DNA from: a virus
Length of the DNA stretch: 63,697 nucleotides
Virus record (IMG/VR): IMGVR_UViG_3300017613_001772
Span: 1-63,697 of that record
Strand: one strand, 5' to 3'
Numbering within the stretch: the stretch's first letter is position 1; every line of letters begins with the position of its first letter. The position numbers and the translations under genes were made by a program. This document shows, in pieces, positions 44,544-52,316 of the stretch. The notes under the pieces are model-generated. The model was not told the DNA's origin, did not search any database, and saw nothing but the letters and a program-made list of their open reading frames with translations.

Positions 44544-44703
44544 TTCTTTCACTCCTACAGTTTGGAGCATGGCAAATAATTTTTCTATGAGTCCTCCCGG
44601 CTGAATTTACACTAGACTCTATTCTAGCAGTTTGCCCTCCACAAACAGGGCACTTGACACTTCGAGGCCCAACCTGTGTCTTTGTAAGTTTTTTAGGTTG
44701 CAT
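44536..44703 (-). CDS. Ogr/Delta-like zinc-finger protein, 55 aa
   Basis: Four cysteines spaced C-x2-C-x22-C-x4-C (VKCPVCGGQ ... ICHAPNCRS), exactly the spacing of the P2 Ogr and P4 Delta late-gene activators, with a similar run of Thr/Ser/Arg between the pairs. Those proteins bind upstream of late promoters and contact RNA polymerase. It begins with a TAATG overlap. The 55-residue length is shorter than Ogr (about 72). Confidence 0.6.
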   Translation of the reverse strand: MQPKKLTKTQVGPRSVKCPVCGGQTARIESSVNSAGRTHRKIICHAPNCRSERNV

Positions 44704-44933
44704 TAGTGTACAAATAATTTAGCTAATTTCTCTCTGTCGAGCTTAAGTTTTTCTCCCCACTCGGTGAATTGATTGTCATACTTGCCTTCAAAAGCTTCCT
44801 TGACCATTTCTCCCATCTTAACAAAAGATTCTGGCTGTGCTTTTTCGGCTATCTTACAAAATAAAGAATCAAACTCATTTGGAGTTTCGGGTTCTTTATC
44901 GTAATTCAGGTGTTGAAATATTTCGTAACCCAT
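44703..44933 (-). CDS. Hypothetical acidic protein, 76 aa
   Basis: I place the start at ATG 44933 (MGYEIFQHL), preceded by AGGA at about 7 nt, rather than at an upstream ATG at 44987 that would add a basic stretch inside the previous gene. It overlaps the upstream gene by 38 nt. Helical, unknown function. Confidence 0.5.
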   Translation of the reverse strand: MGYEIFQHLNYDKEPETPNEFDSLFCKIAEKAQPESFVKMGEMVKEAFEGKYDNQFTEWGEKLKLDREKLAKLFVH

Positions 44934-45201
44934 CTTTTTTCCTCGCTTTTTTACGACGTTCTGCTTCTTTATCTTCGTCGTCTTCATATATAAAATTAAT
45001 AATATAATTTAGATCTTCGTTTGAACGTGGACCAGTAAATCGGATTAATTCTTTTTGATCCTCGTTATATATTCCTATATCTGGAATATCAGAAATAACA
45101 AACTCGCAAGTAGCTCCAAAGTTGTCTTCTGCAACATTTTTTAGAGCTACTGCTAAGTCGTTAGCTGCCTCGGTTCCATTGTGTTCTATTAAGAGATACA
45201 T
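44896..45201 (-). CDS. Hypothetical protein, 101 aa
   Basis: A small alpha/beta protein (MYLLIEHNGTEAANDLAVAL) with an acidic then basic tail. Coupled by 1 nt to the upstream gene. No family recognised. Confidence 0.5.
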   Translation of the reverse strand: MYLLIEHNGTEAANDLAVALKNVAEDNFGATCEFVISDIPDIGIYNEDQKELIRFTGPRSNEDLNYIINFIYEDDEDKEAERRKKARKKDGLRNISTPELR

Positions 45202-45656
45202 TAATTATAATATGCTCGTTGTGGTATATTCAGGCCTCGCATTGAAGCTAATTGTCTACGTTTCTTTTCACTAGATTCGTTTGCGGAATTAGCTAGATAT
45301 AAACCTCCAGCAACCGCTGCTCCACCTACGACCAATCCTTTTTTATGACGACTTACAAAACCTTTGCCTTTAGGTCCTTTACCACTAGTAAGTGCAACAT
45401 TTTCTGCTTTAGATGCCTGCTCTTTGCCGAGCCTGGTTAACTGAGCGCCTCTTTCCTTCATATATCCACTAACATTAAAATTTGGATCTTTCTTTAACAT
45501 TGCGGCAGCTTCATTTGATGTCTGCTTGTAGATATCTTTTGCTCCTTTTCTCTTAGCAAAAAATCTTTTTATAGCACCCTTACCGCGCACTAAAGGTAAA
45601 AATTTAGCATCTTTCTGTATCTCGTTTTTAAATCCTACAAGATTCTGCTTATTCAT
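45201..45656 (-). CDS. Basic protein with Gly/Ala hydrophobic segment, 151 aa
   Basis: Start chosen at ATG 45656 (MNKQNLVGFKNEIQKDAKF), which has GAGG at 6-8 nt; a longer frame exists upstream inside the previous gene. The C-terminal SRHKKGLVVGGAAVAGGLYL is a hydrophobic Gly-rich helix as in several neighbours. Possibly a virion-internal protein. Confidence 0.5.
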   Translation of the reverse strand: MNKQNLVGFKNEIQKDAKFLPLVRGKGAIKRFFAKRKGAKDIYKQTSNEAAAMLKKDPNFNVSGYMKERGAQLTRLGKEQASKAENVALTSGKGPKGKGFVSRHKKGLVVGGAAVAGGLYLANSANESSEKKRRQLASMRGLNIPQRAYYN

Positions 45657-45981
45657 CACTGTCCTCTTTTTTAGATTTCTTTCTGGAAGCGGTTTTTTTG
45701 GGATCCTTAGAACCTTTACTTTTAGGAACTTCTTTTTCAATCAAAGTTTCTACCATTTCCTTTTTTACTTCTTCAGGAACTTCGGGTATAACTTCCGGTT
45801 TTTTATCTTCCTTTTCTGTTACAACGGGTTCTACAATATCTTTCTTTACTTCCTCTAAAATTGTTTCAGAAGGAACCTGTGGCTCTTCAACCACAGGCTC
45901 TTCAATTAATACTTCTTTTGCTTTTGCTGCATCACGCTGTTTAGTTCTAACTTCAGCTATATGAAATAATGATCTTGCCAT
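45649..45981 (-). CDS. Glu/Val/Pro-rich low-complexity protein, 110 aa
   Basis: N-terminal MARSLFHIAEVRTKQRD, a middle of PVVEEPQVPSE-type repeats and a Lys/Ser-rich C-terminus. Likely disordered. Virion-region protein of unknown role. Confidence 0.45.
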   Translation of the reverse strand: MARSLFHIAEVRTKQRDAAKAKEVLIEEPVVEEPQVPSETILEEVKKDIVEPVVTEKEDKKPEVIPEVPEEVKKEMVETLIEKEVPKSKGSKDPKKTASRKKSKKEDSDE

Positions 45982-45993
45982 ATGTATCTCTGA

Positions 45994-46212
45994 TTATGCT
46001 GGACCACCGTGTAATACGGTAAGCTTGCGTGTGTATGCATGCACATTTTCTTTCTCTCTGGTTTTTTGTGCTTTCCATTTACTGGTTGCACCACTATCTC
46101 CACCAGTTGCCTGATGTGAGTATGTGTCATATACAGATTGAATGTATGTGTTTTGTGTAGCGCCTGCAGCTAATTTTTTAGCATACGCACGCTGATATAG
46201 TGTCATACTCAT
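45994..46212 (-). CDS. Hypothetical protein, 72 aa
   Basis: Small basic protein starting MSMTLYQRAYAKKLAAG, with a strong AGGAGG site. First gene after a 62-nt gap, so it may start a transcript: TTTGTA-18 nt-TATATT lies upstream. Unknown function. Confidence 0.5.
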   Translation of the reverse strand: MSMTLYQRAYAKKLAAGATQNTYIQSVYDTYSHQATGGDSGATSKWKAQKTREKENVHAYTRKLTVLHGGPA

Positions 46213-46274
46213 CGAGTATTCCTCCTTAATTATTGTTTATTAAATATAGCATTTTTTGTGCAAATATACAAATT

Positions 46275-46766
46275 TTACAAAGCTTGTGTCCACCCAACAT
46301 GTGATTTCCTCTGACCGAGAATAACTTTACTTAGATGTCCTGCATCTAAGTCATGTTCTCTGCAAAATCTGTTAAGTCCTATGGCTGAAATTAGTTTCCC
46401 TGTGGGACTTATAATTTTAAATGGCTGTGCTTTACTTTTAGATATTTTTTCTTTTGTTTTACCAGAATGTTTCATACCTAAATTATTGTTAGCCACTCTT
46501 CGAATGTTATATTTAGGATCTAATGTATCCAAATAATACTGCTCTCTAGTAGTTAAATTATTTATATCCTTAACTAATTCTACAGGTTGAAAGTGCATAG
46601 TTTCCAAGCCATATTTGTTACATGCCCTTTGCAATATTATATTCGGATGTTTATTGTTTTTTAAATGGGTTTTGTGTTCCCCAAATCTTCTTGTTATATT
46701 GTTAGTTGACCCAATATAAAAATCTCCAGTTATTTTGTTAGCTATTTTGTAAATTCCAGAACTCAT
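46275..46766 (-). CDS. GIY-YIG endonuclease (free-standing homing type)
   Basis: 163 aa. SGIYKIANKITGDFYIGST is the GIY-YIG core, with the arginine and glutamate ligands further on, and a C-terminal NUMOD/helix-turn-helix region (ISPTGKLISAIGLNRFC). Such genes move by cutting an unoccupied homologous site. It is inserted between the ligase gene and a small gene and overlaps the ligase start by 1 nt. Confidence 0.85.
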   Translation of the reverse strand: MSSGIYKIANKITGDFYIGSTNNITRRFGEHKTHLKNNKHPNIILQRACNKYGLETMHFQPVELVKDINNLTTREQYYLDTLDPKYNIRRVANNNLGMKHSGKTKEKISKSKAQPFKIISPTGKLISAIGLNRFCREHDLDAGHLSKVILGQRKSHVGWTQAL

Positions 46767-48085
46767 TATTTATACTTCTCCGTTCTGAATTCTTTAAAAA
46801 TTGGCATTCTTATTTTTCCAGTTCCTGAATATTTCATTTGTCCTTTTACTTTAATCCAATTGCCTATAAATTTATTTGGATTTAAATAGGCTTCTCTTCG
46901 TAATTCATCAGAAAGCCCCGATCCTACTCTTATCTTGGTTTTGCTATTTTCTGGGATTCCAACGAACCCTCCGATGGCGTTGCCTTCGTACTTGCTGCCG
47001 GAACTAGCACTGAACACTCCAGTTATTAGAACGTCAAAGTCTTCACTTGACTTTGATTTGTAAGGGACTGCCTCTTTTAACTTATAGACTACTACTCCCT
47101 CCCGCGTTAGCGGGTGTTTGCCCGAAAGTATATCGTTTTTAAGTTTCATTTTTTCTTGTTGTGTATAAGCCAAAGGAGGTAATTCGAGCTCAGGTATTTT
47201 TTCTGATATTTCTTTTAACATCTTGAGCTTTTCTTCATACGGACTTTTTTCTACATTCTTACCTCTGAACTTGACTATGTCTATCATAGCTGGCTTAACT
47301 TTCCCAGTTCGAACTTGAGTATCTCTCGCTTTCCATACGTTTGAGTTTAAAATTCCGCCAAGCGTAGAAGAGTCTTTACCTGGAAGATATAACTCTGTTC
47401 TAACAACTGTGTTTCCAAGGTCGACTGGTCCACGAGTCTTGTAAAGATCTGTTCTATATGAATGATCTATTTGGCCTCCAGATTTTTTACTTACTCTATA
47501 TGAGTATGTATCAAGTCTTTTGTTAGGTCGTATAACTACCGTGTTATGTGCACCATCTAGCTTCGGTGCCCAAACTTCATCCTTGTGATCTGACTTGAGC
47601 TGTTCAATTTTAATAGACTTATAGTGTGGCTTGTAGTCAGGAACTTTTTCTCCTGTCTGTCCTGTATAATTATATAGGAGCCAATCTTTACCACTAGTCT
47701 TGAGTAACATATATCTAAAAACTCCTTGACCACGATATAAATTGAATAATATTTTATCTGACTTAGATTCTAATACTTCCACTTTATCAAAGAACATACT
47801 TTTTACTGTGCCTGCACCGTATCCTGATTCTATCTTACCTTCCCAACCCATATAAGAACTTTCATGAGTTGGTTGTTCGATAGCTTTTGTCTTTTGTCCC
47901 GGACCGGGAAAATTTCTAACTGCCCACGATAAAGCATCACTTGAACCTGGTGGACTTAATCTGAGATCATAGTGTGGTCCAGCTTTCTTTGCCTGATGAT
48001 ATTGTATATTTCCTTTCCATCCAGAAGTGGATGTACTTGGTATACTAGAAAATCTACTTCTATCAGGTATTCCTATCGGAGTCAT
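46766..48085 (-). CDS. LigD-like phosphoesterase-ATP-dependent DNA ligase fusion
   Basis: 439 aa. Residues about 25-145 form a LigD-type 3'-phosphoesterase domain: H38-Y-D40-L-R42 in GPHYDLRL, HESSYMGWEGKIESGYGAGTV with H74 and Y79, and DWLLYNY. The rest is an ATP-dependent ligase: motif I KLDG at 175-178, RTELYL (III), REGVVVYK (IV) and WIKVKGQM (V). In bacteria this pair belongs to non-homologous end-joining LigD, where PE trims 3' ends before sealing. No Ku or polymerase domain is found here. It could act in phage end repair. Confidence 0.85.
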   Translation of the reverse strand: MTPIGIPDRSRFSSIPSTSTSGWKGNIQYHQAKKAGPHYDLRLSPPGSSDALSWAVRNFPGPGQKTKAIEQPTHESSYMGWEGKIESGYGAGTVKSMFFDKVEVLESKSDKILFNLYRGQGVFRYMLLKTSGKDWLLYNYTGQTGEKVPDYKPHYKSIKIEQLKSDHKDEVWAPKLDGAHNTVVIRPNKRLDTYSYRVSKKSGGQIDHSYRTDLYKTRGPVDLGNTVVRTELYLPGKDSSTLGGILNSNVWKARDTQVRTGKVKPAMIDIVKFRGKNVEKSPYEEKLKMLKEISEKIPELELPPLAYTQQEKMKLKNDILSGKHPLTREGVVVYKLKEAVPYKSKSSEDFDVLITGVFSASSGSKYEGNAIGGFVGIPENSKTKIRVGSGLSDELRREAYLNPNKFIGNWIKVKGQMKYSGTGKIRMPIFKEFRTEKYK

Positions 48086-48690
48086 TGTTCTAGTGTTCTC
48101 TTTATATTATTATTTTCAAGTCCTAGAGTATTTTCTGGGAGATCTGTATTTATATTATATAAACAATGTCGAGAAAGATCAGGTAAACTATTATTAATTT
48201 TTACTGCTTTTAAAAAAAATCCAAAATGATCGTCCTGAAATTGATCTTTGTGAAGTACTAAAATATCATATTTTCTAAATATGGTTTTAATATCTTCTAT
48301 TTCATACCTCCAATAATCACTTGGATAGCCGTGTATTCCAAAGCCTCTTGAACGTGAAGTTAAATATATAATACCTCCTATCTTTAAAACTTCCATCATA
48401 TTTGTGATAGCAATTCTCCACTCCTCTACATGCTCTATTACTTCTGTACAAACTACTATATCAAAACTTCCTTTACCAAACTGTTTTACAATATTTTTAA
48501 CATCACATACAAGGTCTACATTTGGGCCCTCAACAATATCTACGCCGGTGTATTTTTTTGGACCGAGTTCCTGAAAAATTGCCTTGAAAGACCCATTTAC
48601 ATTACAACTACCCACCTCTAAAATTGACTTACCTTGCACTTCATTTTTTGAAGCGAGAGCCTTGGCAAGGTTAAATAAAAATGGATCCAT
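48082..48690 (-). CDS. Class I SAM-dependent methyltransferase
   Basis: 202 aa. SILEVGSCNVNGSF holds motif I, YTGVDIVEGPNVD the acidic end of strand beta 2, and DIVVCTEVIEHVEEW motif IV. The layout is that of small Methyltransf_11-type enzymes. The target is not evident, and no DNA-methyltransferase catalytic motif (DPPY or PC) is seen. Starts with an MDPFLFNLAKALA leader and overlaps the ligase gene by 4 nt. Confidence 0.82.
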   Translation of the reverse strand: MDPFLFNLAKALASKNEVQGKSILEVGSCNVNGSFKAIFQELGPKKYTGVDIVEGPNVDLVCDVKNIVKQFGKGSFDIVVCTEVIEHVEEWRIAITNMMEVLKIGGIIYLTSRSRGFGIHGYPSDYWRYEIEDIKTIFRKYDILVLHKDQFQDDHFGFFLKAVKINNSLPDLSRHCLYNINTDLPENTLGLENNNIKRTLEQ

Positions 48691-49142
48691 TAATCTTTCA
48701 CGTAAAAATCATATTTGCCTCTTCTGGCTTTATCTGTTACTGCTGCTCTAGATAATCTGTATTTAGTTAATTTTGATTTTATGGCGTCTTCATTTATACT
48801 TTTTGAGCCGGCTACTCCACCAAGTACCGCACCTACTGCTGCACCGGCTACCATAGGCCATTTCTTTCCATCTAAGAGTTTTGAAGAGGTAATGTGTCCA
48901 ATACCCGCTCCACCTGCAGCTCCAATTGTTCCAAGCATCGTGCCAAGTACGCCTTTAGCTACATTTTTTTGTTTATTGTATTTACCTATGTTCTTATTCA
49001 TCAATTCTTTATCTTTCGTTTCCCATTCTTTTAAATCAACTTTCTTGTAGCCAGATGCTTGTAAAGTCTTTGCCATATTAGGTCGATCTTTTTTTAATAA
49101 AGATGTTGATGTAACAGCTAATTTTAATAATAATTTATCCAC
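48690..49142 (-). CDS. Gly-zipper membrane-like protein with MDK leader, 150 aa
   Basis: Begins MDKLLLKLAVTSTSLLKK. Two Gly-rich hydrophobic segments (VLGTMLGTIGAAGGAGIGHI and AGAAVGAVLGGVAGS) look like glycine-zipper helices. It overlaps the methyltransferase gene by 1 nt. Perhaps inserted in membranes during infection; unknown. Confidence 0.5.
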   Translation of the reverse strand: MDKLLLKLAVTSTSLLKKDRPNMAKTLQASGYKKVDLKEWETKDKELMNKNIGKYNKQKNVAKGVLGTMLGTIGAAGGAGIGHITSSKLLDGKKWPMVAGAAVGAVLGGVAGSKSINEDAIKSKLTKYRLSRAAVTDKARRGKYDFYVKD

Positions 49143-49395
49143 TAGTTAACTCCAAAATTTTTATATATTTATTATCTATTTCTCTCTTCTTTTCTCTAGG
49201 AAGAGCCTTAAATTTATTTTCAATGGCTTTTATTCTTTTGTTGTCGGATTTACTACGTACTGCATGAGTCCATTTCTTATCTGCCTTAATAGAATCTGGA
49301 TCTAAATTATCTATCATTCTGAATAAAATATGAAAAGCATCCTCATAGTTCCCCTCTTTAAGGGCATTTTCGAATGTTTCATAGTTTATTTCCAT
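49135..49395 (-). CDS. Hypothetical charged protein, 86 aa
   Basis: A highly charged helical protein (EINYETFENALKEGNYEDA) whose start overlaps the DUF192 gene stop. No family recognised. Confidence 0.5.
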   Translation of the reverse strand: MEINYETFENALKEGNYEDAFHILFRMIDNLDPDSIKADKKWTHAVRSKSDNKRIKAIENKFKALPREKKREIDNKYIKILELTSG

Positions 49396-49717
49396 ACTTG
49401 GTTTTTAAGTAATTTTTTATATCTATTAGTATCATAGCATCAGAATCAACATTTGCCATTTCTACTGCGTACTTGTAAGGTTTGAGTGCACCCACTAAAT
49501 TAGTTTGCTCTGCATCTAAATTCTTTAAACCAACTAAATTAAAATCACTATCAAAGAACACAATTTTTATTGGATAACTGACATTGCGATTCCAAAATTT
49601 TGAAGTTGTATTGTTGTCAAACTTGAATACAGCAATTTCATCTTGAGCCAGAGGTTTGCTAAACATCAGGCCCCGTGCCCTATCGTACGAAGTCTCTGCT
49701 GTAAATCTTACTTTCAT
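49379..49717 (-). CDS. DUF192 family protein
   Basis: 112 aa. ARGLMFSKPLAQDEIAVFKF, then SKFWNRNVSYPIKIVFFD and YKYAVEM follow the DUF192 consensus (RxxGLM, FWMkNT-like, LDIxFlD). In bacteria these are small, often exported proteins of unknown role. The present copy has no signal peptide. Overlaps the next gene by 4 nt. Confidence 0.75.
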   Translation of the reverse strand: MKVRFTAETSYDRARGLMFSKPLAQDEIAVFKFDNNTTSKFWNRNVSYPIKIVFFDSDFNLVGLKNLDAEQTNLVGALKPYKYAVEMANVDSDAMILIDIKNYLKTKYGNKL

Positions 49718-50109
49718 TTTTTTCTCGGTAGATTAATCATTTTTTTCATCTTGATATTTTTACCTGCCGGGGTTGCAATACTGGTTGCAGTTTTTCTTGG
49801 CTTTGGTGCAAGTGATCCTGCTATTAAAGCAACTGCACCTACACCCGCAGCGCTCACACCCATTTTTTCAAATACATATGTTGCTTTATCCATCTCTGAC
49901 TCCTTTACAAATTTAATTGCATTCTTAACTTTCCTTTCAGTTTCTTTACCAGGAAGTAACATAGCTGCTGCACTTCCTAAAACCATTGGTATAGCAAATG
50001 TCTTAGCTTTCAAGATTTCCATCTTAGCAGCAAGGGTAAGTCCTGCCTTGGCCCCAGCCACTCCTTCTACGGTTTTTAACTCTTCCTGAGTGATTTTACT
50101 TTTTGACAT
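49714..50109 (-). CDS. Membrane-like protein carrying an internal MDKA motif, 131 aa
   Basis: Helical with Gly/Ala hydrophobic segments (IPMVLGSAAAMLLPG and VSAAGVGAVALIAGS). The stretch MDKATYVFEKMG lies inside, at about residue 72, matching the N-terminal leaders of nearby genes; it could be an internal start producing a shorter product. Function unknown. Confidence 0.5.
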   Translation of the reverse strand: MSKSKITQEELKTVEGVAGAKAGLTLAAKMEILKAKTFAIPMVLGSAAAMLLPGKETERKVKNAIKFVKESEMDKATYVFEKMGVSAAGVGAVALIAGSLAPKPRKTATSIATPAGKNIKMKKMINLPRKK

Positions 50110-50110
50110 A

Positions 50111-50728
50111 TTAATTCCATTTCATCCTTCGATCTATATCATTCACATAGCCATAAGGAGTCTTACCATGAAAATTCGTATTACCGTATCGATGATTACC
50201 TTTCATAAGTTTTCTTGCTCCGCCTACCCCACCATAATGAGCTGCTGCTAGATACTTGTACTGCTGTCTAGTCCATTTATTACTATCAGTACCAAACCCA
50301 AGTTGGCTTGCATTCTGTTGTGTAAACTTGTGCATATATTTATTTTGAAGTTGTGGGCTACTTAAGAATTGTTGTCTGTTTCCTTTATATCCTAGCCCTT
50401 TCAAGGTATTCGGCATAAACTGGTATCTTCCGAGGGCTCCCGAAGTTTTATTAACTACTCCCCATCTACCTCCAGATTCTTGTCCTGTTATCGCTCCTAT
50501 ATACCTATCGAAGGTTCCACTGCCTGAAGAAATTCGTCGTCTGTTCAAGCCATAAGAAGAAACTGTTCTAGGGGACATGCCATAACGTTTCCCAATATTT
50601 TTAACTGCCTTGTTATATTTTTTTGACAGAGTTAATGCCAGCCCGGTTGTACTGGCTAAACTATTATTTTGTTGAGCAAACTTGCAAAAACTCGAAAATT
50701 CTTGTTTTGTCATTGTATTTGTACCCAT
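50111..50728 (-). CDS. Lytic transglycosylase-like muramidase (SLT fold)
   Basis: 205 aa. AITGQESGGRWGVVNKTSGALGRYQFMP is the SLT core, with the catalytic Glu in QES and the GRYQFMP motif, followed by AAAHYGGVG. It cleaves peptidoglycan glycan chains, probably from inside the virion during DNA entry. First gene after the divergent region and preceded by a consensus promoter; an alternative start is the ATG shortly inside (MTKQEF). Confidence 0.82.
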   Translation of the reverse strand: MGTNTMTKQEFSSFCKFAQQNNSLASTTGLALTLSKKYNKAVKNIGKRYGMSPRTVSSYGLNRRRISSGSGTFDRYIGAITGQESGGRWGVVNKTSGALGRYQFMPNTLKGLGYKGNRQQFLSSPQLQNKYMHKFTQQNASQLGFGTDSNKWTRQQYKYLAAAHYGGVGGARKLMKGNHRYGNTNFHGKTPYGYVNDIDRRMKWN

Positions 50729-50761
50729 TTTTAGTTATATTAAAAAATATCTCGCTTGTTT

Positions 50762-50790
50762 AATTTAGCGATATTTACAATGATTGTCAA
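50762..50790 (-). promoter_or_regulatory. Sigma-70-type promoter for the leftward virion block
   Basis: TTGACA, 17 nt, TAAATT on the minus strand, about 34 nt before the transglycosylase ATG. It lies in the divergent gap between the minus and plus blocks. Confidence 0.75.
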
Positions 50791-50806
50791 GTAATCACAT
50801 TAAAAT

Positions 50807-51109
50807 ATGGCAAACTCCTTAAAATATGATCCACTACATACATTTCTCTTGAACGACAGAAGAAATAAAGATATTGACAATCTTATTTTCTTGAAGATAG
50901 AAGATAATTTACAAGTCAAGATCAATGACCTAATGAAAAAACTTATTACCGAAGAAGACGTAAATGAAATTGAAAAAATAAAGGCCATGCTTCAAAATAC
51001 TATTCAGGATAAAGAAGATGCTCAGCGTAATTTAGAAATTAACATAAAGAAAGCTAATGAAGTTCCTATTATTAATAGTTGGACTAAGTCAGGAGATTCA
51101 AATGTTTAG
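50807..51109 (+). CDS. Coiled-coil protein, 100 aa
   Basis: Helical, with heptad-like VKINDLMKKLITEEDVNEI. The first plus-strand gene after the divergent region. It overlaps the next gene by 8 nt. No family recognised; could be a regulatory or structural partner of the next protein. Confidence 0.5.
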   Translation: MANSLKYDPLHTFLLNDRRNKDIDNLIFLKIEDNLQVKINDLMKKLITEEDVNEIEKIKAMLQNTIQDKEDAQRNLEINIKKANEVPIINSWTKSGDSNV

Positions 51110-51407
51110 TAAAAAGATCCTTGAAGAGGATATACAGTACTTGGAAAGTTTACAAAAACAACAAGCTAAATGCCTTGACTTGATAAAAAGTAGTTATAAA
51201 GATGTCTTGGATAAGAACTTGAATGAAGAAGAACTAGAACTAGAAAAATCTTCTATTTCAGCCTTGCAAGATCAATACGATAACTTACATAGAGAAGTTG
51301 GATTACTCAAGGAACAGATGTATCTGAATTATACAAACACTATTACTATCAGTAAAGCTTCCGCGCCCGCGAAAAAAATCCCTCATATAAACACAATTAT
51401 CAGGTAA
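51102..51407 (+). CDS. Coiled-coil protein, 101 aa
   Basis: Start placed at ATG 51102 (MFSKKILEEDIQYLES), preceded by AGGAG, rather than at 51057 which lies inside the previous gene. Almost entirely coiled coil; pairs with the preceding protein by gene overlap. Function unknown. Confidence 0.5.
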   Translation: MFSKKILEEDIQYLESLQKQQAKCLDLIKSSYKDVLDKNLNEEELELEKSSISALQDQYDNLHREVGLLKEQMYLNYTNTITISKASAPAKKIPHINTIIR

Positions 51408-51410
51408 TTT

Positions 51411-51421
51411 GGTATAAGAAC
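51411..51421 (+). promoter_or_regulatory. GGTATAAGAA-type promoter candidate 1
   Basis: GGTATAAGAAC, 4 nt after the previous stop and about 35 nt before the SLOG-like gene. No terminator lies between. Confidence 0.6.
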
Positions 51422-51456
51422 TCAAATACGACCACAATTAAATTTTAGGTAAAAAA

Positions 51457-52056
51457 ATGAATATAAAATGTTATACCGGCGGTGCGTCCGGTGCTGACAT
51501 GTTATTTGAAGAGTTGTGTGATATAGAAGATATAGAAGTTATCGCATACTCATTTGAAGGACATACCACTACATCTGACCGTCGAAAAATTTTGACTCTT
51601 GAAGAACTTGAGGAAGTTAATTCTGTAGTAAGTAAAGTAGGAAAACTTATCCACCGTAACCCACCTTTCGCGCGCCCACATATAATCAAATTCCTCCAAA
51701 GAGATATCTATCAATCATTATTTTCTGAAGTAGTTTTTGGTGTAGGTATAATGGATGGAAAGAATTTTATGCCTGCAGGTGGAACTGCCTGGGCAATTGG
51801 AACCGGAATACTGCTAGGCTTACCTGTATTCTTTTTTGATCAAGAAAAAAAAGAATGGTATCAATATGATAAATCCTGGATAGATATATCATATCCAGAT
51901 AAAAAATATTTTGAATTAAATACCTTTACTGGGATAGGCACTCGTACCCTAAATGATGCTGGAAAAGCAGCCATTCATGACATAATTAGATGTTACAAGG
52001 AAACCCATTTAGCTGCTGAAGCAAAACGCAAAAGAGGGTCATTAATCAGAAGATAG
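51457..52056 (+). CDS. SLOG-like nucleotide-binding Rossmannoid protein
   Basis: 199 aa. The N-terminal YTGGASGADMLFEEL and the later MPAGGTAWAIGTG fit the DprA/LOG-like SLOG fold, with a glycine-rich loop that binds nucleotides or nucleotide-derived ligands. In bacteria the fold ranges from enzymes to sensors in anti-phage systems; a phage copy might bind or degrade a signalling nucleotide. First gene of an operon with a PNK and a peptidase. Confidence 0.65.
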   Translation: MNIKCYTGGASGADMLFEELCDIEDIEVIAYSFEGHTTTSDRRKILTLEELEEVNSVVSKVGKLIHRNPPFARPHIIKFLQRDIYQSLFSEVVFGVGIMDGKNFMPAGGTAWAIGTGILLGLPVFFFDQEKKEWYQYDKSWIDISYPDKKYFELNTFTGIGTRTLNDAGKAAIHDIIRCYKETHLAAEAKRKRGSLIRR

Positions 52057-52073
52057 TAAGGAGATATATTTAA

Positions 52074-52316
52074 ATGTTACAAAAAAATTCTAAAGGTCGT
52101 GTAAATGACCGTCGAATTAGTGCACTTGCACGCTTGAAAGAAATGGAACGCACAGGCAAAACTCTCAAGGAAAAAAGACCTCTCGACGATAATGATAAAA
52201 AGAGAGTTGCTAGCGAAATTAATAAACTAGAATCAATCATTGTAACTTCACAAGAAGCACGTGGAGTTAGGACCAAAAAAGATAGGTCTGCAACAGGAAA
52301 ACGAGGAGAAAAGTAA
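52074..52316 (+). CDS. Small basic protein, 80 aa
   Basis: Lys/Arg-rich (RRISALARLKEMERTGKTLK), with a clear AAGGAG site upstream, directly before the polynucleotide kinase gene. Possibly nucleic acid-binding. Unknown family. Confidence 0.5.
   Translation: MLQKNSKGRVNDRRISALARLKEMERTGKTLKEKRPLDDNDKKRVASEINKLESIIVTSQEARGVRTKKDRSATGKRGEK

Noticed and set aside
46220-46262. TATATTTGCAC as evidence for a Bacteroidetes host
   Set aside because: Only one such site was seen, while the other promoters and the strong Shine-Dalgarno sites do not fit that group's usual signals.
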